Shown here: positions 7,809 through 14,533 of the stretch, piece after piece | Position numbering within the stretch: position 1 is the first letter of the stretch | How the letters are laid out: each line of letters begins with the position of its first letter | Assembly (NCBI GenBank): GCA_002868945.1 | Contig: PKTX01000067.1 | Coordinates: forward strand, 1 to 36,408 | Length of the DNA: 36,408 nt | From: Desulfobulbaceae bacterium | GTDB lineage: Bacteria; Desulfobacterota; Desulfobulbia; Desulfobulbales; SURF-16 | Direction of reading: 5' to 3' | Position numbers and translations under genes: made by a program | The notes under the pieces: model-generated | Told to the model about the DNA's origin: nothing | Seen by the model: only the letters and a program-made list of their open reading frames with translations | Database searches by the model: none

Positions 7809-8612
7809 ATGACCACCTTTAAATCCCCCCTGGACCTCTACAAGATCCTGCCGCAGACCAACTGCAAACAGTGTCAGCTCCCCTCCTGCCTGGCCTTTGC
7901 CGCAGAGGTCATCAAGGGGGAAAAACGGCTGAGCGCCTGCCCCCATCTCTCCCGCAAGATTCTTGATACGCATCAAGGCAACCTGAGTGCCAGAACCAGT
8001 CTGGATCAGGAGCTTAATGCCGTCTTACATGAGCTGCAGGCCAAGGTGACGGACCTTGATTTCAAGGAGGCAGCCGCACGCACCGGTGCTGTTCTGGCCA
8101 ACAACAGGATACGGATAAACTGCCTGGGCAACAAGTTTGAGATCGACCGGCAGGGCAAGGTCACCTCCCACTGCCACACCAGCGCCTGGTTCACCGTGCC
8201 GCTGCTCAACTACCTCCTGCTTGCCAAGGGCTCGGAGCCCACCGGCAACTGGCTGGCCTATCGCGAGCTGCCCGGCGGCAGTGAATGGAATCCCCTCTAT
8301 GAGCAGCGCTGTGAGACCCCCTTAAAAAAGCTGGCAGACAAGGAGCCGGAACTCTTTTCCGACCTGGTCGACATCTTCAGCGGCCGTCAGTCGGACCATC
8401 GTTTTGATGCGGATATCGGCGTTGAGCTGCTGCCCTACCCCAAGCTTCCCCTGCTCATCTGCTACTGGCTGCCGGAAGAGGACCTCTCCTCCAAATTGCA
8501 GATCTTCTACGACGAAACCGCCGGTCACAACCTCCCCACTGAATATATTTACAGGTTATGCACCGGCCTGGTGGTGATGTTTGAAAAGATCAGCCAACGC
8601 CACAGCCGGTAG
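7809..8612 (+). CDS. Fe-S domain plus DUF3786 protein
   Basis: A 267-residue protein. The N-terminus carries four cysteines, Cys19, Cys22, Cys27 and Cys44 (C-x2-C-x4-C...C-P), the 4Fe-4S pattern shared with small Fe-S domains of corrinoid/acetyl-CoA synthase proteins. The remainder matches my memory of DUF3786, a family common in sulfate reducers and other anaerobes and of unknown function. It lies 78 bases after the channel gene with no clear Shine-Dalgarno site, so membership of the efflux operon is uncertain. It is probably cytoplasmic. An electron-transfer or cofactor role is only an inference. Confidence 0.75.
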   Translation: MTTFKSPLDLYKILPQTNCKQCQLPSCLAFAAEVIKGEKRLSACPHLSRKILDTHQGNLSARTSLDQELNAVLHELQAKVTDLDFKEAAARTGAVLANNRIRINCLGNKFEIDRQGKVTSHCHTSAWFTVPLLNYLLLAKGSEPTGNWLAYRELPGGSEWNPLYEQRCETPLKKLADKEPELFSDLVDIFSGRQSDHRFDADIGVELLPYPKLPLLICYWLPEEDLSSKLQIFYDETAGHNLPTEYIYRLCTGLVVMFEKISQRHSR

Positions 8613-8638
8613 CCCGCGCTATCAGCGGGAAGGCTTTG
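8611..8638. terminator. Weak hairpin between convergent genes
   Basis: CCCGC...GCGGG with flanking AGCC/GGCT can form an imperfect stem directly after the DUF3786 stop, followed by TTTG. It lies where convergent transcripts meet and may act as a weak terminator. Confidence 0.25.
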
Positions 8639-8652
8639 TCCGGAGCCGGCCC

Positions 8653-10107
8653 TCACAGCTTCTTGGCAATGGCAATATAAAAGGTGACGCCCTCGTCGGC
8701 GGCGGAGCTGCTCCATACCTTACCGCCGTGCAGTTCGGCGATCTCCTTGACAATGGCAAGCCCCAGGCCGGAACCGGAAACATGCTGGCTGTGCGCCTCC
8801 CGGCTGAAAAGCTCAAAGACCTTCTGGCAGGCATCAGCGGAGAGGGCGGCTCCATCATCATGGACGGAGAGGATATGAAAGGAGGCATCCTCCTCATAGC
8901 CTATTTTGATATTGGCCAGATCCTCGCCACCATACTTCAAGGCATTATCGACAAAATTCCTGAATACCCGTAACAGGGCCAGCCTGTCGGCCGTCACCAG
9001 CGGCAGCTGGTCCGGTTCATGCCAGCTGACGGCCCGCTTTGACAAAGCCTGGCTGTGCTCCTGCCGCACCTGGGCCAAGATATCTTTCAGATCAAGCTCC
9101 TCCACATCAATGGGATGCTCGGTGGTGGATATATAGACATTGATCTGTTCGACAAGCTTGGTTATCTGCTCTGCCGAGCGGGTAATCTCCCGGCAATACC
9201 GTCTGCCCTTTTCATCGATCAGATCACCATACCTTTTTTCCAGGAGCTTGGTCAGACCATGGATGGAGACCACCGGGCTCTTCAGATCATGGGAGACGGA
9301 ATAGGCAAAGAGCTTGATCTTTTCAAAACTCTCGGCCAGACTTTCCTCAAAGAGGAGCCGTTCCGCAATACGCCTTTTGCCGCGATCAAAGAAAAGGGCA
9401 ATAACCAGGAGACCGAGAAGCCAGAAGAGGAGGTGGCTGATATAGATGACCCGCATGGCCTTGGCCTCCAGCTTCTTGTAGGGCTCCAAGGAAAGGGAGA
9501 CGCCCACGGCTCCGCGTACATCTCCCACCTTATAACCCTGATCGGCATGGCATTTCAGACATGACTCGGTGGCGATCATCGGCCGCATCAAACGCAGCCA
9601 GGAACGGCCCTCCCTCTCCTCCACCTCAAAGGCCTCCGGCATGCCTTTTTCAAACTTGACAAGGGCCCGGCGTTCCCACTCATCAGGGGCATTGCACTCA
9701 TTGGTGAGGTTGAGGCTGGTTATATGGCCCTTGACATCATACAACTTCTCATACTGATCCATGATCTGGCGCATCATGTAGGCCGGATTAAGCAGGGTCA
9801 AACGGGTCCCCTGCTCTGTAACGATATCGCGTTCCGGGATATGGCTGAGGGCGGGATTGGGCTGGGTTTCTTCGCTGACAGGTGCATAGACGCCGCCATG
9901 ACCGGTGGCCCACAAACGAAAGGCCTTATCCTTGTTGAAGATGGTGGTCGCCTCCTTGTGGGCCAGGTCCATGGTGCGGCCCTTTTCCATGCCGACATAG
10001 ACTAAGCCGGACAAGAGGCAGAGAAGTGTCCAGGACACGGCCACCAGCACTGCTGTCCGTCTCAAGGAGCGCAGATCGCTATGATGCTTGTTCCAAATCA
10101 TTACCAT
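8653..10107 (-). CDS. Sensor histidine kinase with a c-type-heme-like DUF3365 domain
   Basis: A 484-residue membrane kinase. A TM segment near residues 20-40 is followed by a periplasmic domain of DUF3365 (Tll0287-like) type that carries Cys183-Leu-Lys-Cys-His187, a CxxCH heme-attachment motif. A second TM follows (LLFWLLGLLVIALFF). The cytoplasmic part has HisKA with phosphoacceptor His273 (SHDLKSPV) and an HATPase (NFVDNALKYG, SGSGLGLAIV). The start is taken as the ATG at 10107 with AAGGGG upstream, because residues further upstream look non-coding. No response regulator gene is adjacent, so it is an orphan kinase. Heme binding suggests redox or gas sensing (inferred). Confidence 0.88.
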   Translation of the reverse strand: MVMIWNKHHSDLRSLRRTAVLVAVSWTLLCLLSGLVYVGMEKGRTMDLAHKEATTIFNKDKAFRLWATGHGGVYAPVSEETQPNPALSHIPERDIVTEQGTRLTLLNPAYMMRQIMDQYEKLYDVKGHITSLNLTNECNAPDEWERRALVKFEKGMPEAFEVEEREGRSWLRLMRPMIATESCLKCHADQGYKVGDVRGAVGVSLSLEPYKKLEAKAMRVIYISHLLFWLLGLLVIALFFDRGKRRIAERLLFEESLAESFEKIKLFAYSVSHDLKSPVVSIHGLTKLLEKRYGDLIDEKGRRYCREITRSAEQITKLVEQINVYISTTEHPIDVEELDLKDILAQVRQEHSQALSKRAVSWHEPDQLPLVTADRLALLRVFRNFVDNALKYGGEDLANIKIGYEEDASFHILSVHDDGAALSADACQKVFELFSREAHSQHVSGSGLGLAIVKEIAELHGGKVWSSSAADEGVTFYIAIAKKL

Positions 10108-10514
10108 CAGGCACAACCCCTTAAACAGCCGGCTGAAAGGACCATTGCACAGAGGGGGGTATGCCGGACTCGGCAATACTCCTGCACCCGAGCAACAAGC
10201 AGGCGGCCAGGCGATAGACAAGGCTGCTTTCGCCACATTTTTCGTGCCGTGAGCGACACTGGCCAACGTCTTGAGCGGCGTTAAATCTGCACCTGGCCAG
10301 TGTCTGCCCAGAAAAAGCCCACAATTATTAATTATATCATAGTGATGATAAATGGACCAAGAGAAATGCTATAAAATCAAGGCCTTGAAAAAAAGGGGAA
10401 CAGACTTCCTGTTCCGGGTCCAGGCCTCGACACAATGGCAAGCGGTCCGGCGCCAGACAGGAAAAGGAGACCACACCCTGCGGGGGGTCAGGTCAAGCAC
10501 GAGGGCGCGGAGGG
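10108..10514. other. Intergenic region, kinase promoter side
   Basis: No convincing gene. It holds the upstream region of the histidine kinase and an AT-rich block (10321-10350) that could contain its promoter. A 57-codon plus-strand frame (10352-10525) has no ribosome-binding site and overlaps the end of the selenoprotein gene on the other strand; it is not annotated as a gene. Confidence 0.4.
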
Positions 10515-10733
10515 TTAGCCCTTGATCAAGTTGACGATCTCGCCCTCGTCCGGAAAACGCTTCAGGGCCTTTTTGGAAAAGATGTTCCGGCCGTCCACAT
10601 CCACCTCAAAGACACCGCCAGAGCCGGCGACAAGCTCGACATCGGCGCCAAGGGCGGACTGCAGTTCGGCTCCCAAACTGGAAGCACGGGGTTGGTAGTT
10701 TCACTTTGAACAGTAGGTGATGACAACACGCAT
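10515..10733 (-). CDS. SelW/Rdx-family selenoprotein (in-frame UGA = Sec)
   Basis: Reading the minus strand from ATG 10733 gives MRVVITYCSK, then TGA (10701-10703), then NYQPRASSLGAELQSALG and on to LKRFPDEGEIVNLIKG with a TAA stop at 10515. The 72-residue product, with UGA read as selenocysteine, has the CxxU redox motif (Cys8, Sec11) at the end of the first beta strand and the GVFEV.VDG...F.KK....FP.EGEIV pattern of SelW/SelT/SelH (Rdx) thioredoxin-fold proteins. A perfect AAGGAGGT lies seven bases before the ATG. A SECIS-like hairpin follows the UGA. Rdx proteins are thought to act as thiol-redox partners; the substrate is unknown. Conventional ORF calling splits or drops it at the UGA. 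Confidence 0.88.
10667..10688 (-). promoter_or_regulatory. Candidate bacterial SECIS element
   Basis: In the mRNA, 15 bases after the UGA, GCUUCC pairs with GGGAGC (one G-U pair) around the loop AGUUU. Below it, two further C-G/G-C pairs form if one U is bulged. A G in the first two loop positions, a loop about 21 bases from the UGA and a bulged U are the features expected for SelB-dependent Sec insertion. It lies inside the coding sequence, as is normal in bacteria. Confidence 0.6.
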
Positions 10734-11015
10734 GGGATATACCTCCTTAATTTCTTAACGGAATGTAACAGGGTGACAAAGCATTTCGTTGCTTGCTGGC
10801 CTGTTTGTGAATATGCTATTATTTTAACAAATTACTGGCAAGCCTCAAGATCTCGCCAGACCAATGAGTGCCTGTCCGGGAATGGCCCTCTCGGAGTCTC
10901 GCATATATGCCTGCGCTTATTTTTCTCGCAGTCCTTGATCTCGAACGAAATGACCTATTTCTGGACAGACACTAACTATTCTCTTGAACGACAAACACTT
11001 TTTTTGGAAACAGAC

Positions 11016-11381
11016 ATGGCAGAAGAACAGGACACACAGACAACAGGCAGGAGATTTTTCCGCATCCCCCTGGAAGATCCGCAGGAGGCCTCTGTCGTCA
11101 TAAAGGGCCATCACTATAACGTCATCAATGTCACCTCCCAGGGCGTTGGTATCTACCTTGAAGATGCCGACGCCTTTGAGGTGGACAGCGAAATCACGGA
11201 TATCAATCTCACCATCAACGGCAGGTCATGCAATGTCAAAGGTCGGATTGCCCATGTGACCCCCACCAGCATCCATTATCTTTGCGGACTTGAGATCATT
11301 GATATGGACCAGGACGCATCTGAAATTCTGAAAGGCTTCATTGATCAGCACAAGGCCAGCCTTTTCTCCTTTATGAGCTGA
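11016..11381 (+). CDS. PilZ-domain protein
   Basis: A 121-residue protein that is essentially a single PilZ domain. Arg12-x3-Arg16 (RRFFR) and Asn-Val-Thr-Ser-Gln-Gly (NxTxxG) are the two c-di-GMP-binding motifs. It would be a cytoplasmic c-di-GMP receptor. The start is set at the ATG at 11016 because the domain begins just after it; an earlier in-frame ATG at 10950 would add a tail without recognisable structure. The Shine-Dalgarno is weak in both cases. It lies 13 bases upstream of the next gene and is probably co-transcribed with the RHH-like and ParA genes. Confidence 0.8.
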   Translation: MAEEQDTQTTGRRFFRIPLEDPQEASVVIKGHHYNVINVTSQGVGIYLEDADAFEVDSEITDINLTINGRSCNVKGRIAHVTPTSIHYLCGLEIIDMDQDASEILKGFIDQHKASLFSFMS

Positions 11382-11394
11382 ACAGGACACCCCT

Positions 11395-11820
11395 ATGACG
11401 GTTGGGCCCACCAAGACAAGCATTATGAACGAGATCATGACCGGCAGCGCCCATGGCGGTGATCCCATTCCGGTGCTCGACGAGTTGACCCAGCTCATCC
11501 GGCTTTACTCACCCCAGGATCCCGTTGCCCCTGTTCCGCGCAACACAAGCCACGCATCCCCCTTACTCAACAAGCTCCTGCCGCCGGAATACAACAGAAA
11601 AAAAAGCAGCTTTCAACTCTCCTGCAGCGTTGTGGAGGATCTGGAGAAGGCCACCAGGGCCATTCGCCAACAGCTGCCGGACGGCGCCAAGATGCAGATC
11701 AGCAAATCACGAATCGTCGAATATGCCCTGGAGCTTCTCCTGGAGGATTTTAACGAATATGGCGCTGACTCCATTCTGGCCCGCAAGATCCTCAAAGAGT
11801 TCAAAGTCGACAAAACCTAA
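11395..11820 (+). CDS. Small putative ribbon-helix-helix protein upstream of parA
   Basis: A 141-residue protein without a family I can name with certainty. The N-terminal half (about residues 1-65) looks disordered and Pro/Ser-rich. The C-terminal half has a strand (SSFQLSCSVVEDLEKATRAI) followed by helices (ISKSRIVEYALELLLEDF), which resembles ribbon-helix-helix DNA-binding domains such as those of ParA partner proteins. It lies 26 bases upstream of the ParA-like gene, so it may be the DNA-binding partner. An internal ATG at 11425 is an alternative start. The DNA-binding role is inferred from pattern and position. Confidence 0.6.
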   Translation: MTVGPTKTSIMNEIMTGSAHGGDPIPVLDELTQLIRLYSPQDPVAPVPRNTSHASPLLNKLLPPEYNRKKSSFQLSCSVVEDLEKATRAIRQQLPDGAKMQISKSRIVEYALELLLEDFNEYGADSILARKILKEFKVDKT

Positions 11821-11846
11821 AGTTCCCAGCGCCGGGAGAGACCGAC

Positions 11847-12752
11847 ATGATCATCACCTGTCCGCATTGCTCAAAAGAACACTCCATTGACGAGACCAGA
11901 ATTCCGCCCAACGTCAAGCGGGTACGGTGCAAGTTCTGCAAGCAGCTTTTCTTGTTTGGTGAGGGGCAGGAAGAAAAGGCCCGGGAAAATCAGATCCGGA
12001 AGCTGGCTGTGTCGCTGAGCAAGGGCGGCGTGGGCAAAACCACCACGGCCGTCAATCTGGCCGCCGGTCTTGCCCTGGCAGGCTACAAGGTGCTGCTCAT
12101 TGACACCGACACCCAGGGTCAATCCTCCTTTATGCTGGGCGTACGGCCGTCGGCAGGCCTCACGGAACTGGTCACCGAGGAACTGGCGCCGGAGGAATGC
12201 CTCTTTCAGGCCCGCCAGAACCTCTGGCTGCTGGCCGGCGGTAAATCCCTGGCCGGGGTCAAACGGGTTATCGATCGCAAGGATTTTGGCGGCGAAATGA
12301 CCCTTGCGGAAAAGATTTCCCCCATTGACAATCAGTTCGACTTTGTCATTGTCGACACCTCTCCGGGCTGGGACCCGCTCATCGTCAATGTCCTTTTCTA
12401 TGTAACGGAAATCCTCATCCCGGTGTCGCTGGAGGTCATGACCCTGCAGGGCCTTGTCGAGTTCCTGAAGTCAATCTCCTCTATCCAGAAATATCAGCCC
12501 GCCCTTGGTTTAAAGTATATCCTGCCCACCTTTCTCGACAAGCGGGTGAAAAACACCACCGGCATCCTGCTCAAACTGGAAGAACTCTACGGTGAACATG
12601 TCTGCAAGCCCATTCGCTACAATGTGCGGCTCACAGAGGCGCCGGCCCATGGCCAGACCATCTATGAGTTCGCGCCGGGCAGCAACGGCGCCAGTGATTA
12701 TCGCGATCTGGTACGCAAGGTCAGCGGCAACAGTAAACTGTTCACCGAATAG
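11847..12752 (+). CDS. Zinc-ribbon/ParA (MinD-family) ATPase fusion
   Basis: A 301-residue protein. Residues 1-36 form a zinc ribbon of the MJ0042 type, with Cys5-x2-Cys8 and Cys28-x2-Cys31. Residues from about 50 are a ParA/Soj ATPase with the deviant Walker A KGGVGKTT (Lys59 as signature lysine), DTDTQGQSS as the A' region and [10 protein letters not shown] as Walker B. ParA ATPases position DNA or protein cargo by dimerising on the nucleoid. Here no parB or parS is seen, and the upstream neighbours are a PilZ protein and a small DNA-binding-like protein. The cargo could be a chromosomal or polar structure rather than a plasmid. The zinc-ribbon fusion is unusual. Confidence 0.85.
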   Translation: MIITCPHCSKEHSIDETRIPPNVKRVRCKFCKQLFLFGEGQEEKARENQIRKLAVSLSKGGVGKTTTAVNLAAGLALAGYKVLLIDTDTQGQSSFMLGVRPSAGLTELVTEELAPEECLFQARQNLWLLAGGKSLAGVKRVIDRKDFGGEMTLAEKISPIDNQFDFVIVDTSPGWDPLIVNVLFYVTEILIPVSLEVMTLQGLVEFLKSISSIQKYQPALGLKYILPTFLDKRVKNTTGILLKLEELYGEHVCKPIRYNVRLTEAPAHGQTIYEFAPGSNGASDYRDLVRKVSGNSKLFTE

Positions 12753-12767
12753 CTTGCCTGCAAGACC

Positions 12768-12825
12768 ACGGCGAGCCGCCGGGCTGCCGGATCATCTCCG
12801 ACAAGCGCCGCCGGCCGTTTTTTTT
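12768..12825 (+). terminator. Probable terminator after the ParA gene
   Basis: ACGGC (12768-12772) can pair with GCCGT (12814-12818) around a GC-rich region that can form inner hairpins, followed by eight T (12818-12825). It sits 16 bases after the ParA stop, which suits transcription stopping there. Confidence 0.4.
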
Positions 12826-12835
12826 AACCGGAAAA

Positions 12836-13069
12836 CTAATCAGCCTGGCGAAACCCCTCCCGCAGCCCCTGCCAGACACTCTTACCGGCCTGTCCTGATT
12901 TTCGGAAGATTTTCTTCGATTGTCTGGCCACCCCCTTGGAGGTTTCCTTGATCTCCTTGTTGACCCTCTGCCCCTCCTGGTCGGCAGCCTTTTCCTCCTG
13001 AGCCGGACAAGGATCGGCGCTTATAACCAGGGCCATGCAACAACAGAGTAGTAATAGCTTTTTTTTCAT
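12836..13069 (-). CDS. Small exported protein of unknown function
   Basis: A 77-residue protein starting MKKKLLLLCCCMALVISA, a clear Sec signal peptide with probable cleavage after PCPAQ. Several cysteines lie in the hydrophobic core but there is no clear lipobox. The mature part is short, charged and helical (Lys, Glu and Gln rich). GGGAGGAG precedes the ATG at 13069. No family is recognised; it is probably periplasmic. It stands alone between the ParA gene and the PRPP-synthetase-like gene. Confidence 0.65.
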   Translation of the reverse strand: MKKKLLLLCCCMALVISADPCPAQEEKAADQEGQRVNKEIKETSKGVARQSKKIFRKSGQAGKSVWQGLREGFRQAD

Positions 13070-13204
13070 CGCACTCTCCTCCCTAACCGGGTACCAATAG
13101 ACAGTTCTGTAACGAAAAAGGCCGATTCTCGGCCCTCATCTCATTTTTTCAAGCTGTTTTTTTTATTTAAGGTACAATATTAACCTGCGACTACTAGAAA
13201 TATC

Positions 13205-14134
13205 ATGAAAAGAACCTTCCGAAAAGACCTCATTATTCTTGCCAACGGCGCCTCTGAACATCTTGGTCGCAAGGTGGCCGATTTCTGCGGCTGCAGCTTT
13301 ACGGCCATGAACAAAAAGATCTTTGCCGACGGCGAAATCTACCATGCCTTTCCCTGCGACATCACCGGCAAGGATATTGTCATTATCGCCGCCACTCCTG
13401 ATGACGGCGCCCTCCTTGAACTTATCGACATGATTGACGGCTGTCATCACTATCTCGCCAACAGCGTCAACATTATTGTTCCCTACCTGGGCTATTCCAC
13501 CATGGAACAGGCCAAACCGGGTTTTCAGGAGATTCCCAAGGGCATCACCCGCACCAGACAGATATTCCGGGCCAGGCCCCATTTTGCCGCCTTTGTCGAT
13601 CTCCACTCCGAAGCGGTCTTAAATGCCCATGGCGGCGACATTCACACCCTGCACCTGCAGACGGACCAGCTCATTGTGGAGAAGATCAACGCCCTGGCCA
13701 TCGACAATTTCGTCCTGGTATCCCCCGACTATGGCCGCTCCAAATGGGTGGCCCGGTTGGCCGGTCTGCTCGGCGTCTCCCACACGGCCGCCGACAAAGA
13801 CCGCTACGCCATGGACAAGACCATGGTGGGCCAGGTGGCCAGTGTCGTGGAGGGTAAAACCGCCATTATCTGTGATGATATGATCCGCACCGGCGGTTCC
13901 ATCATCCAGACGGCCCAGCGTTGCCGGGAGGCCGGCGCCACCGACGTTATCCTCTTTGCCACCCACCTTGTCATGGCCGGCAACTGTGAAAAACGTTTCC
14001 GGGAAAACGGCATTAGAAAAATCATTGGCTCAGACACCTATCCTGACAGAACAAACAACGATCTCTTAGACATATATTCAGTGGCGCCTCTGTTACATAA
14101 AGCCATCACAAAACAACTGCAGATAATAGACTGA
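13205..14134 (+). CDS. Divergent ribose-phosphate pyrophosphokinase (Prs-like)
   Basis: A 309-residue phosphoribosyltransferase-fold protein. The N-terminal domain has FADGEIY (residues 40-46) and the second half has the PRPP-binding loop CDDMIRTGGS (residues 223-232), both marks of Prs. Where classical Prs has the ARQDR ATP motif, this protein reads YLGYSTMEQAKPGFQ; the flexible-loop and catalytic DLH regions (VDLHSEAV) are also altered. It belongs to a divergent Prs-like group found as a paralogue in Proteobacteria. It may still make PRPP from ribose-5-phosphate and ATP, but a changed substrate is possible. Its stop shares one base with the PilZ gene downstream. Confidence 0.8.
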   Translation: MKRTFRKDLIILANGASEHLGRKVADFCGCSFTAMNKKIFADGEIYHAFPCDITGKDIVIIAATPDDGALLELIDMIDGCHHYLANSVNIIVPYLGYSTMEQAKPGFQEIPKGITRTRQIFRARPHFAAFVDLHSEAVLNAHGGDIHTLHLQTDQLIVEKINALAIDNFVLVSPDYGRSKWVARLAGLLGVSHTAADKDRYAMDKTMVGQVASVVEGKTAIICDDMIRTGGSIIQTAQRCREAGATDVILFATHLVMAGNCEKRFRENGIRKIIGSDTYPDRTNNDLLDIYSVAPLLHKAITKQLQIID

Positions 14135-14508
14135 TGACCAATGAACAGCCCAGAGAACATCGTTTTCCGTGCCAGGGAGAGGCAGCCCTCTTCCTGAGCG
14201 ACAAGAACGGCCACACCAGCATGAGCCGACGGCTGCATGGCAGGCTTGTCGATATCTCCTGTCATGGAGCGAGCCTTGCCCTGGCAGAGATCATCACCGA
14301 ACGCCTGCACCTCATCTATACGCCCATGGAATCGGACCGATACCACCTGCGTCTCGTCTTACATATGGAAGAGGGCGAGCTGATCCTGCCGGTGCAAGCA
14401 ATATGGTTCAACAAAAAGATCAACCATGAGGAGCTCCCCTTCCGCATCGGTCTGAAATTCCTCGAACCCCTTACCTCCGAGCAGCTCAAAAAAATCCAGG
14501 GCGTCTGA
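14134..14508 (+). CDS. PilZ-domain protein coupled to the Prs-like gene
   Basis: A 124-residue single PilZ domain. The second c-di-GMP motif is clean (Asp40-Ile-Ser42-Cys-His-Gly45, DxSxxG). The first is atypical: REHR (Arg7, Arg10) instead of RxxxR, so binding may be altered. The ATG overlaps the stop of the Prs-like gene (TGATG), implying translational coupling. It could link c-di-GMP to nucleotide metabolism, but that rests on gene order alone. Confidence 0.75.
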   Translation: MTNEQPREHRFPCQGEAALFLSDKNGHTSMSRRLHGRLVDISCHGASLALAEIITERLHLIYTPMESDRYHLRLVLHMEEGELILPVQAIWFNKKINHEELPFRIGLKFLEPLTSEQLKKIQGV

Positions 14509-14533
14509 GGGGGCAGCCCTTGCCGCTGCCGCT

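Noticed and set aside
10352-10525. 57-codon plus-strand frame between the kinase and the selenoprotein
   Set aside because: No ribosome-binding site, and its end overlaps the well-supported selenoprotein gene on the other strand.
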